The notes under the pieces are model-generated. The model had not been told where the DNA came from, did no database searches, and saw nothing but the letters and a program-made list of their open reading frames with translations. Below are positions 26,362 through 64,000 of a DNA stretch of 64,000 nt, one piece after another. This stretch comes from Brachynemurus nebulosus. Its lineage: Eukaryota > Arthropoda > Insecta > Neuroptera > Myrmeleontidae. How positions within the stretch are numbered: position 1 is the stretch's first letter; the number at the start of each line of letters is the position of its first letter. The position numbers were made by a program, and so were the translations under genes. The stretch lies in NCBI GenBank assembly GCA_035578155.1, contig JAPWDM010000014.1, positions 11,015,501 to 11,079,500 on the forward strand, written 5' to 3'.

Positions 26362-27998
26362 CAATCACTTTGTGATTTTTAATTGACATGGTCAATTTAA
26401 TAACAACCAATTTTCCAGACTGTTCCCAAATAACCCTATACATATTAATTTGATATCATAATTTTAAACACTACGCGGGACAGCGATTTAAGCACAGCCA
26501 TACAAAAAAGTAATGTGCTGGTTAACATGATTTTGGGATTTGCGTTAATCTGCAAACAAAACAAAAAAAAAATCTGGTTCAGAAAGGTTGTGATTCTGAC
26601 AGGAAACACAATGAAAAAAAAATTTTTAAAAATCTAAAAATAACGGCTGTTTGAAAAAAAAAATACTTTTTGAATTGTTTTTAGTTTTTTATTTTTTTAA
26701 AATAATAAAAATTAAAATTTCGCAATATTGATAGTTCCTACTATAAGTATAGCAACATGCCCAAGTCGATTGGATAAATAGAACTCAAAATATCATTTCG
26801 GCCATCTTGAAAAATGCAGTTTTAAGAAAAATGCACTTAAAATTTTGAAGTATTGTAAAAAACCTAATACCGTACAAAAATAGCTAAAGGTTTATAAATT
26901 TTCAAAATTTTTCATTTTTTTTTTTTTTTTTTGAGACATTTTTTAAAATCCAGGCTTTCAGAAAATGAAACAAAAAAAATCGAATTTAAAAAATTTTAGA
27001 CTAGAATACTGCTTTAAAGTTCAGCAAATATGAGTTTATTGAAATCAATTAAAAGTACAAGATCGACTATATAAATGATAACTACCATACATACAATAAG
27101 ATACAATTAAAGTGAGACAGAAAATATCAAAATTTAGCAACTTATACACGAAATGAAAATATAATAATTTTGATAAAAGTTGATAATACGAAAAGTTTAA
27201 AGAGTTTCAAACCTCACACTTTACTTACGAGACAGTTTGGTGGTGTGCATATACACACACATACACATTATATTCGGCTCTTCGGCTACGAAGAAGAAGA
27301 CGAAACGCGAATGTATACTAAAGTGAGCTAAATGAGAGTGCCAGTGAAATTGTATACGGAGCTACATACGTATACGGAGTAAATGAGTATTGAGTGGTAT
27401 GATATGTATGTATGGTAGCGAGTAAGTAGGTGTGGTTATAAAAGGCGCCGCTAGAGGTGCCACATCGACGCCAGTTGAACTCTTCATATCGGTATCGTTA
27501 TAGAAACATTCGTTTTGTATTATAATAACGAAATGAAAAACGTTTAGTTCGGGATGTATGTATAACACGAGACTCTATTAAATATTATTGTTGAAAATGG
27601 GATTGGAGCACTGCACGAAATTTTATATATATTTTTGTTAAAAATGGAAAAAATTGTTTGAATTATTTTTGTTTACATATTTCAGTTTTGTTTTGTATTA
27701 ACACTAACTTCTAGAAGTGGTGGAAAGTAATTAAATACAAAACAGTTTTCCGAATTTGATACTGAAATTTGTCACATTTTTAATACATTTATATTTAAAA
27801 GATTGGTTTTTGCAGGTACATTTACTTATAAAATATTGTATGTACATAATTACTTGTATTATTCATTTGTGCAATAAATATATATTATATTATTATATTT
27901 AAAAGATAAATAGTACTGTATATGATTCGACCAACTGATTAAAAAAAAATTGAGGTAATAAACGTTGACGGTCATAAGGGAATATATCGGAACGACCT
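26362..27998. other. No supported gene; one TATA-like site
   Basis: AT-rich with A/T runs. TATAAAAG at 27437-27444 in a GC-richer stretch is followed 36 nt later by CCAGTT. Confidence 0.4.
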
Positions 27999-28358
27999 AC
28001 TGATACACTATTTCGACAACTAACACACCTGTTACTGTTATAAGGTACCAAAAGGGGGATTAGGTGATTTGGTTAGATAATTGAAGGATAAAGTTTTGGA
28101 GAAAAATCACCAACAGTTACTAATAAAAATTAAGTATTTATTTGCGACGTTTCGAAAACAAAATACTTGCCTGATGATGAAAATTTAATGTTTTCGAAAC
28201 GTCGCAAATAAATATTTAATTTTTATTAGTAACTGTTGGTGATTTTTCTCCAAATCTTTATCCTTCTGTTATAAGGTACGTAACTTGTTCTGTCTATAGG
28301 GACTATATGTACGTTATAACAATAATTAGTGTATTAGTTGTCAAAATAGTGTATCAGT
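27999..28358. repeat. Outer palindrome around mini-element 1
   Basis: CTGATACACTATTT and GACAACTAA (27999-28023) are mirrored at 28330-28358. So mini-element 1 sits in the loop of an older inverted repeat. Confidence 0.6.
28035..28279 (+). mobile_element. Inverted-arm mini-element with hammerhead-like motif, no. 1
   Basis: Flanked by a 13-14 bp duplication CTGTTATAAGGTAC (28035-28048 and 28266-28279). Body about 218 bp: a 34-nt leader, a left arm 28083-28160, a 28-nt centre and a right arm 28189-28266 that is the inverted copy of the left (2 mismatches in 78) and directly abuts the duplication. CTGATGA (28171-28177), a 5-bp stem, then GAAAC and GTC (28196-28203) resemble a hammerhead core. 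The variable-length duplication and ribozyme-like motif recall Penelope-like elements. Confidence 0.6.
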
Positions 28359-28564
28359 TTGGTGTTTCATCATACCTCCTCGCATGATCGTCAAAGCATT
28401 AACACATTCATTGTCGATTACGCGATATCGAGTGATACGGCCACTTTACTATATGACCAATCATGCGATATAGCATGACAAATATAAGAACCTACTTATT
28501 TAAATAAAATATTTGGCCATCTCACAAAGTCTATATTTTTAGTTTGACAATGAACATGTTAAAC

Positions 28565-29173
28565 ATGGGTACATATATAAATAAATTGTTACACTCTACT
28601 TTCGCCAAAAAATTTTAAACTTGTAATTTCATTATTTGACTTTATTTGGCGATAAACCTCAATATTAAAGCAGCTAAAAACCAAACAGAATTTTTTAACC
28701 AATCTTCAAATGTGATTCATAAAGGCGATTGGTGGCTTTTACAGATGTTTTTTTCTAAAAAATGATTTTTTCTTTCTTCTTTTACTTTTTCTGTTCTCTA
28801 TTGCAAGTTTGGTCTTCAAATGTTTTGTTGTTTCACATTTTCGTTTTCGTATATCATTTTTAGTGATATACGTATTTCCTTTTTTGCAACCAACGAGTTG
28901 CTATATTTGACATTGCTTGATTTGATTGGTTTTGATCCAAACTAAAAGTTTTTTAGTTTCTTTTGTTTATGAAAAAATTTTTTAAATTTTTAAATTTTTT
29001 ATTTTTATTGATTTTTATATTCTTGTCTTGATAATGGTGTTTTGAGACACCGAAACCGGTCGACATGTTGAAGATTGGTTAAAAAATTCTGTTTGGTATT
29101 TTGCTGGTCTTAATATTGAGGTTTATCGCCAAATAAAGTCAAATAATGAAATTACAAGTTTATGGGTACATAT
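28565..29173 (+). mobile_element. Inverted-arm mini-element with hammerhead-like motif, no. 2
   Basis: Flanked by a perfect 12-bp duplication ATGGGTACATAT (28565-28576 and 29162-29173). Body 585 bp: a 40-nt leader, a left arm 28617-28709, a centre, and a right arm 29068-29161 as inverted copy abutting the duplication. A hammerhead-like motif (TTGATAA, stem GGTGT/ACACC, GAAAC, GGTC) lies at 29028-29061 just before the right arm. Same plan as the element at 28035-28279, with unrelated arm sequence. Confidence 0.65.
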
Positions 29174-30300
29174 TTTTGGAAGTTTTATTACCCTAACTTT
29201 TTTTAAACAGTTGGTCGAACAATATTTGGTTTTAGACAAGCCAACTTTAATTTATAAATTATTCTTGTCCTTCTAAATCGGTGCTTTTATCGTGTGTGCA
29301 ATCTATGAAAACGAAGTAGGTACAAATACTAAAATATCTACTAATTTATGTGCTTTTAAAATGTTTGATTTTACTTTCTAATTCTTACTTAAACAAAAAG
29401 AAACAGAACTTTCTATATCAGTGTTGCAAAAATGACACCTATTCAAAATGAAACCTACAAAGTATGGTATCGTTTTAAAATTTCTTTATAAATAATTTCG
29501 TTACAGTATTGAATTCACATCTGAACAATAGTAAGATATCTTGACGATTGTGACGTTTGACGACGATTGGATAAGAAAAGACGGTGTTACGGGTTAGAAG
29601 ACACTCGAACGCCGTTTCTTACGCTTGTGATCTTACGCCTTACGTGGCACTTATGTACCTACGAATGTGTCACTCACGCCGTCATCTTATATGCTCACTT
29701 AAACATTTATATTTGAGGCGTCTGTTTTCAATATTCGATAATTGACTCCACCACTTCATTTTTTGAATACATCATTTTCCCATTTTTTTTCCGGTTTTTT
29801 TCCTTGTGAAGTTCCTTCCGCTTCCTTGTTTTACACGAATTTTACAATACGTTAGTCACACCTGTAATTTTAACTTTGTTCTTTTTTTGTCGGTTCATTT
29901 TCAGTTTCCGTCGTAGAAAATTTTATTTTATTTTTTGCTCAATTGGTTTGTTCAAGATGTGTATCTTTTATTTGATTTTAATGGTAGCAATTTATTAGCG
30001 ATAATAACCGTTAAGTATATTTCATTAGGGAGTTTGCAATAAATACACTTCAAGCCCTCTAGTTCTTTGGATATTTCTTTAAAGTTGGATAAGTTCCTTC
30101 TCAGTCAGACTCGTCAAATACTTGAAACGAAGTATTTCAAGCTTTCTTGACCAAAAAATTGTTTTTTTGCTAAAATTAAAAATATTTATTACACCATCGT
30201 GAAGAATGATAAAAACACATTAAGTAGATTTTTGACCTATTGTTCGAAGTAAACTGGTAAACGACAAATATTAAAGAAACATGTAATATTATTATAATAG
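29174..30300. other. No supported feature
   Basis: AT-rich sequence without recognisable repeat or gene. Confidence 0.5.
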
Positions 30301-30759
30301 CGGGTTTACATTTGCAATGATTTGCTGGCGCCACATTTAAGTCTGCATGTCTGTAAAGTTTACACTACTTATATGTCCGTTTACACATGATTTGCATGGT
30401 ATATAATTTGGTAAGTACTGCGCAGGTCACAAATGGCTGAATTGGATAAATAATTGTCATATATAGCTTTCATTTGTATCTAAATGTAAAGCAAACAATG
30501 AATTAGAAGAGAAAAAAACATAATAGGTACTTAAAAATGATATTCAAACCTGAATAATCCCTTTAAAATGGCATTTAATTAAATTTTAGTGGCGCATGAA
30601 TCATTACTGGCGCCAGAAAAGTTAGAAGGTTGCTAACTTCCTTCATTCATGCATGCACTGATCTACCTTGCACGCCAGTAGATGTTTACGCGTTCATTTT
30701 GCTTTTACTGGCGCGCCACTTTGTGTTGGCGCCAGCAAATCATTGTAAATGTAAACCCC
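30301..30759. mobile_element. MITE with ~35-bp inverted repeats
   Basis: CGGGTTTACATTTGCAATGA and TTTGCTGGCGCCA at the left are mirrored at 30723-30759. Internal copies of TACTGGCGCCAGA/ACTGGCGCGCCA occur. The target duplication is unclear (TATAAT is present on both sides, offset by one base). Confidence 0.7.
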
Positions 30760-30901
30760 GTATAATGTATGTAATATTTTTTAACACTATATACAGTCCG
30801 CGCACTTTCACAGTTTCAAATTTTGTATAAATAAATTCACGAAATGAGTTGACTTATTGTGTAAATATACACTTTTCTAATAAAAATAATATCAATAACA
30901 T

Positions 30902-30920
30902 ACACACACACACACACACT
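30902..30920. repeat. (CA)n microsatellite
   Basis: A short run of CA dinucleotides. Confidence 0.9.
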
Positions 30921-31873
30921 TATTTTTGTGATTGTACTGAAATATACGCATTTCAATGTCACCATAAAACAAAATTAATAATAATGTAAAATTATATATT
31001 TTTAAGTGTTATGTTCATATTATTTTCCTATAAATGTTTTCAAAAACCAATACACCGAGAGGGTGTTTGTTGTAAGTCAATACATATTATGTATCTGTTT
31101 GCACACATATGTGTGATTACTGATCGCAATCGGCCTCTACAGTTGTTGTGGCTATTTACAGGCGCTGTGAACGTGAGCTGCAAAGCATTAACATGTAATA
31201 TTATTAGATATTATAATTACTGTATAGTCCCTAAGTATTTTGAAAATTTATATAATTCTCTTAAAAGTACCTTCTGGGAATTTCTATAAATTACGCAGGA
31301 TACTGCGACCAGAATATTTCCTCTTTCACAATTGAGGTGACTAATAATCACCAAGGATACTATATAGACAACTATTATACGGGCCCTAGTTTTCAATGTG
31401 TGGTCCTTTATGTTTTTAACTAATCTTTTATAAAATATTCCGGTACCTACCTACCTTTGATTTCACTAATTAGTGTTGATAAATCTGTTCCTACAAATGC
31501 CTCATTATTTTTGATATTTAGAACAAAAAGATATCTCTAAATTAAAAAACCACAAAGACAATTCAATGGCTTTGCACTAATACGAGACAACATTTTAACA
31601 AAATTTTTTCATATTTATACGCTAATGGATCAAAACGTATCTATCTGTTATCTCTATGGAAAATTATACAAAAACATTAAAACTACATAAATTTTTCTAT
31701 TTCAAAAAAAAGAAATAGCTGAAATAGGGCCAATAACCCAATATTTTAACACTAATATAAAAACTTTTGTTATTAACAACAATCAAAATAGATAAAAATT
31801 TACCAAACTACCATTAACGACAGAGACGTGGAAATAGAAAGGAGAGAGAGAATAGAAAAATGATCAATAATTG

Positions 31874-32826
<953 letters not shown>

Positions 32827-34496
32827 TTACTTACTGTGCTATACTTTATAGACCGATATTGCCTTATTTATGGATACAATCTATTTGAAAAATAATGGCT
32901 TTATTTAAGTGTGACGGCAATTGGGTAATATAAAATCATAAGATACCAACGATGAGTCGTACTATTTCTATTTTACAAAATAGCGAAATTTTTGCGTTAA
33001 GGAATTCGATTGTTATTCGTAAATTTAACGGTGTAAACAAAAAGAAGAATTTATACCGTTTGAATGGAATTTGGACACTATTAACGATACTAGAATGGGA
33101 CCGGCGTCTATTGACATATTTTTTCAGTGGCATCATACGTTGGCAAGAGTACTAAGTTCAACATAACTTAAAGTATAGTTTATCCAAAATAACTTTAGGT
33201 GTTAACGTTGCAAGTTGATGTTGTGTCTTAAAAATCCATTTTTAGAAGCCGTATCTGCGTATTTTACCCATAATTATTTTGAAAACTTGACGAAAACAAT
33301 GCAATTTATAAATATAAAAATTAATCAACAGTCAATAACATTGTCAATAGATTAAAATTATATTATTACTTCTAAATTTATTATTAATTATTTTTTTTCG
33401 GATATCATTTGTAAATACTTTGAAAAACTTTTAGTAAGTTTAAAATTCGACAGTTTTATCTTTACGGCACGTCTAAAATGAATATATAAAAACCTTTTAT
33501 TTTGGTCGGTGATAATTCATCGGTTATAATAATCCACAACAGAAACGGTATAAATTAAGTAGTTGATAGAAATCATTTGCTGTTTTGTTTTACAGCCACT
33601 ACCGAAAAAATGTGTTAATTGGTTTTTTTAATAACAATATTTTTCAATTTTTTTAACAGTCTATTGTTAATTTTTTTAATAATTCTCTAATGGTAGCTGT
33701 CGATTTTTTTTTTATTTTCTTTTATTTGTAAATATATCAACAGTGTTTTTGTTTTGTTTTATTAACAAAAGCATGTTGCTACTGTAAGCAATAAAAATTA
33801 TTGCAATTAGATTTTAAAATGTTAATATAAAATGTATATTTGAACTGTGACGGTAGCACTTAAATTTCGAAAATTCAATTTGATTTTTTAAATTGAAATA
33901 AAGATTTGAATAGAAAATAAAAATAAAAAATTGGTTATTTGGTTTGAAACATTGATAAAATAAATTAATATTATACTATTTACATTTTATCAAAATGACT
34001 AGCAATAAAGTTCATCAATATACAACTACCGTATAATATATCAAAAATATATAAAATAAAAAATATAAAAAAAAAATATTAATTCAACAGTAGCTACAAT
34101 AAACAACACATTTATTTACGTTATCATAGGTACTTACTGTGTGTAAACAGTAGTACTGGATATAGGCACCAGAGCCAAATTTCTAAATGGGCAATGTAAG
34201 CGATTTGCCTGGGAGTTCAGCATACTGTAGGAGTCTCGAAAACCAAGAAAATAATTGAGATAGCTTTCGAGATCTTTTTTCCTCAAATAAAAATAACATA
34301 TACCTACTTTTATTTAATGAATGTCGCTAAGCTTGGTAGACTTGGAAGTAAAATAAAATTAAAAAAAGAGGGGTTTAATACTTATACTCCCTAGGGGCCC
34401 TTATGTGCATAAAACCGGCCTTGATCCAGGACAGACATATAACGGAAGCATTAGAACTGAAACACCAGACTAATAATTCTTGATTCAGAACAAGTA
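32827..34496. other. No supported feature
   Basis: Very AT-rich. A possible decayed MITE end (CAAGGCCGG as complement) near 34420. Confidence 0.45.
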
Positions 34497-34699
34497 TTAT
34501 GGGCGCAAGCTCAAAAGAACTTTTTTATCTAGGTACATCTGCATTTATCTTTATCTATCATATTAATAAATAGAAGTTTACTCACTCACTCATATAAAAA
34601 CATAATTACTTAGTTTGTTTGGTAACTATGGAAATAATATACAATTTGTGTTCCCCTCGCCTCAGTTTCTGGAGGTCTTTTGAGCTTGCGGCCATAATA
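34497..34699. mobile_element. Short MITE with TA flanks
   Basis: TTATGGGCGCAAGCTCAAAA is mirrored by TTTTGAGCTTGCGGCCATAA (one mismatch), with TA on either side. About 200 bp, no coding capacity. Confidence 0.65.
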
Positions 34700-35202
34700 G
34701 ATGTCTAATTATTTACTGTTTTCAGCGCCCCCACCATAGTATTTTTGAATTTTTTTTTTGTTTTTGAAAGAGGAGTAAATTATGTAGTGCTGATTTTATT
34801 ATACTTATTTAAACATTTGAAATTTTTAAGTATAAAGATTTTTGGCAAATGTATAAAGATTTTTGAAACTTGTAACTCGGTACTACCACAAATCTAAATC
34901 TGCTTTTATTGGAGTATTTTTCTTCTTCAAAATACATTTAACAATTAAAAAAATTCTCAGACCATAAGTTATTTTAATTAATCAGTTAATCGTAGGCTAG
35001 GAAAATTTCTCCTTTTTGTTTTTCAGAAATTAAATTGATTTTTTCGAACCGCTTTATGAAGCAAAATTCTTGACCCTGAGTCCATCAGGAATTTTTTTTG
35101 TGATGAATCAAAAAGTTATCTGCGCCGTAATTTTATAATTTCCATATTATCTTTAAAAAAAATTATCTGTTTTATATTTTAATTTAAACTAATGTCAAAC
35201 TT

Positions 35203-35657
35203 TAAGGCCCGATTTACATTAACGCTCTGCTCTTACTCCACTCCAGGTTCGATAAAATATTCTTATACAATAAACAATGAGTGCATTCACATCATCACTA
35301 TGATATCGGTCCGATATCAGTCACGGTTGGCTCTCGCTCCAATGTCACTCCAATATCAATACCACTCAGATAATATTTTATCGGAGCGATATCAGACTTG
35401 TTATGGCTTCTACCTATAGTGTAAACACTTTTTTGATTCCAATCCACTCCGCTTGCATTCAGTTGTTATGAAAAGATATTTGTATCGAACTGAGACCGAA
35501 CTGGGAGTGTACCCAGAGCAGCATTATAATGTGAATGGAGAACGAATAGGTACCAGCATGATATCAGTACTGTAATTTGAACACAACAAGATTATATCGA
35601 ATCGGGAGCGTAGTGATATCGGACTGAGAGCAGAGCGTTAATGTAAATCGGGCCTAA
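35203..35657. mobile_element. Harbinger-like MITE (TAA target duplication)
   Basis: TAA at 35203-35205 and 35655-35657. The ends begin GGCCCGATTTACATTAACGC and are perfect inverted copies over 28 bp. 449 bp. Internally rich in GATATCGG/CCAATATC motifs with partial dyad symmetry. The 75-codon frame inside is not a gene. Confidence 0.8.
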
Positions 35658-36845
35658 TAATTTACATATGGTATACATTAAAATTAGTTGTTTTTTGGCC
35701 ACCAGATGTCATAATCAAAGTGGTCAGTTCCCAATATAAGGTTTGTTGATATTTTTTGTTTCATTTACATTTCTTGATGGTGATGATGCTTTCGGGCATT
35801 GAAATCGATCGAAAATTTTGACGAAACTAAAATAATATTATTTTTTATGAATATTCAATTTATAAGTTTATAACGATAAAGAAAACTTTTTATCATAAAT
35901 TACTGTGTACCGTATATCGAATATTTTCATTTACAATTTGTCTAAATACATATCATCACTATCACTGAATTCCCGTTCTCATAATGTGTTATATGTGTTT
36001 ATTCATTTTTTGTTTTACGATTCTACTACATACTTCCACTATTAGTTGCCCCGCATATCCCCGACGCAATTGACCATCACTGTGCGTCACCTGAGTGCCG
36101 AATGATAAAAAAGAAGTGCCGAACGAACGAACGGCCGCTGTTAGTTAGAGTTAATCGTACCTATATTTTTTTTCAAAAAGGTAAAGATTACATTTCGATT
36201 TTTTTTTACTTCATTTTATTTCATATATATTATATTAGTTAATGTAAAACTTATGTAAAATATCTTTTTAACTTGTCGCCGCTTGTGCCGGCTCATTCTG
36301 TTGCCACAGATAGCCACCCACCTTTACAACCGCACATAGGTAAACTTTAATGTGTTATAATGTTAGTTCACAGGTTTTCTTCTTTCGTTACGTCTCTCTG
36401 GCTCTAGTGGCTTGGCTATGATGTGATGTGGTAGCCGTTGTTTTTATCATTACACTTAAGTTGGAGCAGCTACCATATAAATAAAATTGATAGGCCAAGT
36501 CTATTATTGAGAAATAAAAATTGTAGATTTATGCATTTTCGATAGCGCATATTATGTAGGTATTATTGTTTTTATTATTCGTCATCGCATTAAGTCGTAT
36601 CAGTTATAGGTATTAGGAGGCTTAAGAGAGCCTTCACGAATTATTAGAGATATAATAAAAGCGAAAATATTCCATCTTAATACGCATTAATAATAAGTTT
36701 TTTCACACTACCAGTTTGGGCCGTAGTAGATCTTGAAGCTTAAAATCCCATCAAGATTCGATTTCGATGGTAACAATTGCGTGAGAGATTGAGTTAGATA
36801 GTATTTTGTACAATAAACAAGCAATTTCATGGTAGTCGTAGACAA

Positions 36846-36982
36846 TAGTATAGGTATTGTGCAATAAGTGCGGGAAATTGTCGATTACCCACGAAAGCGA
36901 AGTTAAGCGCACGAACGTAGTGAGTGCGCTCATTCTCTTGAGTGGGCAATCGACAATCCCGCACGAGTTGCACATACTATTT
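36846..36982. repeat. 137-bp palindrome
   Basis: AGTATAGGTATTGTGCAA, GTGCGGGAAATTGTCGATTA and CCCAC on the left are mirrored on the right up to GCACATACTAT. An inner GCGCAC/GTGCGC pair continues the stem. Confidence 0.75.
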
Positions 36983-37080
36983 TTTATTACGAATTTTTCA
37001 CATACTTTTTTCTATTATTATTACTATTTTTGACATTTTTATTACTTTTTAAAATAATATTTTTAAGTGTTCGTCTTCTT

Positions 37081-37112
37081 TAGCGAATTTCCAGAATGGA
37101 AACTCGCTATTT
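37081..37112 (+). repeat. Solo head hairpin of family B
   Basis: TAGCGAATTTCC AGAAT GGAAACTCGCTA, the 5' hairpin of family B with no following element body. Confidence 0.5.
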
Positions 37113-37244
37113 TCTGAATTAAATCTTGTTTAAATTATTTTGTTGGTGATTTCTATATAGAAATAATTATGAAATGTTTATTAAATGAAAAATCAAGAGG
37201 CGGCTTTGCGTGTTTTGATTAAATTTTACGTATTTTATTGACAA

Positions 37245-37277
37245 TTTGCGTGTGGAAGGTTATTTTCCGCACGCAAA
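37245..37277. repeat. Hairpin (13-bp stem)
   Basis: TTTGCGTGTGGAA pairs with TTCCGCACGCAAA with one G-T. Confidence 0.7.
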
Positions 37278-37887
37278 AAAGTATGTGGGAAGAGTAGATA
37301 CAATGGGCAAACAGCTATTTTGCGTACAGAAATGTGCGCGCCAAGTTAGTACTTCTCCCGCATGAGTAATAAAAAAGGCCTTTCAAAACGTACCAATAAA
37401 TACTGAATCATTGGTAACCAAAATTGTACATTAACTTATCCCTGACTTAAAAATTCTAAAAATAACCACTCTAGACGAAAAAAAAACGTCTAAAAATAAT
37501 ACCTAGAATTAAATCTTATTTAATATTCAAAACGGAACACACTCAAATGTGCAAATTTTATAGAGTTTCTGTCACTGAATTTTAAATATTAAAACAAACA
37601 AAAAAACCGTTTGCTTTTTTTTGGTAATACAAAATTCGAAATATTAGTCAAATTTATCCACACGTCCAAGCCGATTACAAAAGCAAAATTTATTCATTAA
37701 TCAAGAATATAAATTATTATTAGAATTCATAATAGGATCGTCAAGTTAAGTTAGCTAAATAGATAGTTGTCGGTGCTAAAAATGGTTATAAAACCATTAT
37801 TACATGTTTTTTAATATTTTTTTATTTGTATATTATATGATACGTGTTATCCGCGAACACCATACATAATACATACAGTGTCCACTA

Positions 37888-38306
37888 TTAGGCCGGGCGC
37901 ACATCGACACGCAGTTAACGCAGGCAGGGCAGCACAGTCTCTGTGATTCGTGTGGTAGAACGGGACAGCGCGAATTGAAATGCAGAGCAGAGTAGAGCAT
38001 CACTGCGTCGCACTGCGTGACACAGAAACTGCGCTATGCTTCGCGATATTGTAACACGTTCTCAAGTTTTAGTTGGTTTTAATTCGTCGAAATGAAAACA
38101 ATTGAGGAAATTGAAGAAATATAGTGCTTTTCTGTTCTGCTCTGCTTTTAAAATTGTGCTACCTCGTTCTACAACAAGAATCACAGAAACTGCGTTGCCC
38201 TACCTGCCTAAACTGCGTTTCAATGTGCGCTCGACTACACGTGCTTTTCTGCTCTGCCCTGCGCTGCGTTTACTGCGTGACGCAGCTCAATGTGCGCCTG
38301 GCCTTA
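37888..38306. mobile_element. Harbinger-like MITE (TTA target duplication)
   Basis: TTA at 37888-37890 and 38304-38306. Ends GGCCGGGCGCACATCGA and GGCCAGGCGCACATTGA (as complement). 413 bp, filled with CTGCGT/ACGCAG and CTGCTCTGC motifs in both directions. The overlapping 61- and 113-codon frames are by-products. Confidence 0.78.
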
Positions 38307-63248
<24,942 letters not shown>

Positions 63249-64000
63249 ACGGACGGGGAGGGAGAGAAATAAAACATATACTCGATCTCCCTCCGACATA
63301 CTACACTACACAGTTATCACTTAAAAAGAAACCAGTGGCAATTTTGTAAATTATTTCTTTGTATTCAAATATGTATATTTTATTTATCAGTTTATCACAT
63401 AAACAGTAAGCAGGGTGCTACTTACTAGTATAGTTTAACCGTTTTCATTGTAGAAACCGTTAAATTTTGTTGGTACATACTGTACCTACATTCATTTTGA
63501 CAGTACTTGAAAAATTTATTTTATTATCCTGTAAATTCAGTCTGTTTTTGTAATAACAAAAATACAAAAATAAACACAAAGTATTAAAAAATATAAGTAA
63601 ACACTGATTTTCCAAAACATTATAATTTTTACCGCTAAGTGCTTAAAATCAAAAAAAAGCTTAACATAGAAAAAAGTACAAAATAATTAATAAAAGACCT
63701 TTATCCCTCTTGTATCCCAATTTTATTCAAAAAAAAAATTTAGAAACAAAAAATTATCAACATAATTTGCACAAGTAACATTAAATTGTTAGAAAAAATT
63801 TTAAAAAATTCAAAAAAATATAAATTTTTCAATATATTACTAAAACAAAAAAATTGAAATAATGGTTCCTCTTACAATTTTTTTAGTTGTAAATACTTTA
63901 GGATAAAAAGAACTCAAAGCAATCTGTAAATAATTAATGATAAATCATTTTATCAAAAAAAGAAAAAATTTCAAAATTAAAAAAAAAATATTAATACACT
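63249..64000 (+). other. omb 3' UTR and downstream sequence
   Basis: AT-rich non-coding sequence after the stop. AATAAA hexamers occur at 63268-63273 (only 20 nt past the stop), 63569-63574 and 63689-63694. The second and third are more likely to be used. No further gene is visible up to the window end. Confidence 0.7.
63569..63694 (+). terminator. candidate polyadenylation signals of omb
   Basis: Two AATAAA hexamers at 63569-63574 and 63689-63694, each followed by AT-rich sequence. Which one is used cannot be told from sequence alone. Confidence 0.4.

Overview
The window is eukaryotic nuclear DNA, very AT-rich and almost all non-coding. It carries the 3' part of one host gene: four exons on the + strand (42584-42730, 49326-49402, 62009-62262, 62401-63248). 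They read through in frame as the C-terminal half of a Tbx2/3-class T-box transcription factor, the orthologue of Drosophila optomotor-blind/bifid (omb/bi). The residue match to insect Omb, the mariner, hAT and CR1/I-type elements and the TA-rich repeats point to an insect. I cannot settle the order from the sequence alone; Hemiptera or Diptera are my guesses.

Layout. Positions 1-42583 lie upstream of the first visible exon. The exon is internal to the T-box, so most or all of this is probably one very large intron, and the N-terminal exons must lie outside the window or have escaped my reading. It is packed with repeats: hAT-type MITEs filled with CAAGAC hexamers (4.2, 10.8 and later 59.7 kb); TTA/TAA-flanked Harbinger-like MITEs (9.4, 35.2, 37.9 kb); a Tc1 fragment (14.6 kb); a 3.8 kb array of a Helentron/HINE-like element (15.3-19.1 kb); a second HINE-like family (20.1, 25.1, 32.0 kb); a mariner remnant invaded by that family (31.9-32.8 kb); and a tRNA-like gene (26.3 kb). 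Two small inverted-arm elements near 28-29 kb carry hammerhead-ribozyme-like motifs. A stretch from 38.3 to 42.6 kb just upstream of the T-box exon looks free of repeats.

The 6.6 kb intron holds a 5'-truncated non-LTR RNase H fragment and a short tandem-repeat element. The 12.6 kb intron holds a palindromic MITE with a TA tract, a 3 kb inverted-repeat element with a CR1/Jockey-like reverse transcriptase inserted in it, a pogo-like MITE and the third CAAGAC hAT MITE. Both retrotransposon ORFs run antisense to the host gene. The last intron is only 138 bp, and the last exon is relatively GC-rich and ends in a 3' UTR with AATAAA signals.

Best candidates for something new: the twin inverted-arm elements with hammerhead-like cores and 12-14 bp target duplications; the tandem HINE-like array with 160-bp internal repeats; a hAT MITE family that carries a hexanucleotide satellite; and a compact three-stem cloverleaf-like palindrome at 19.3 kb. 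All calls were made by eye; no alignments or searches were run.
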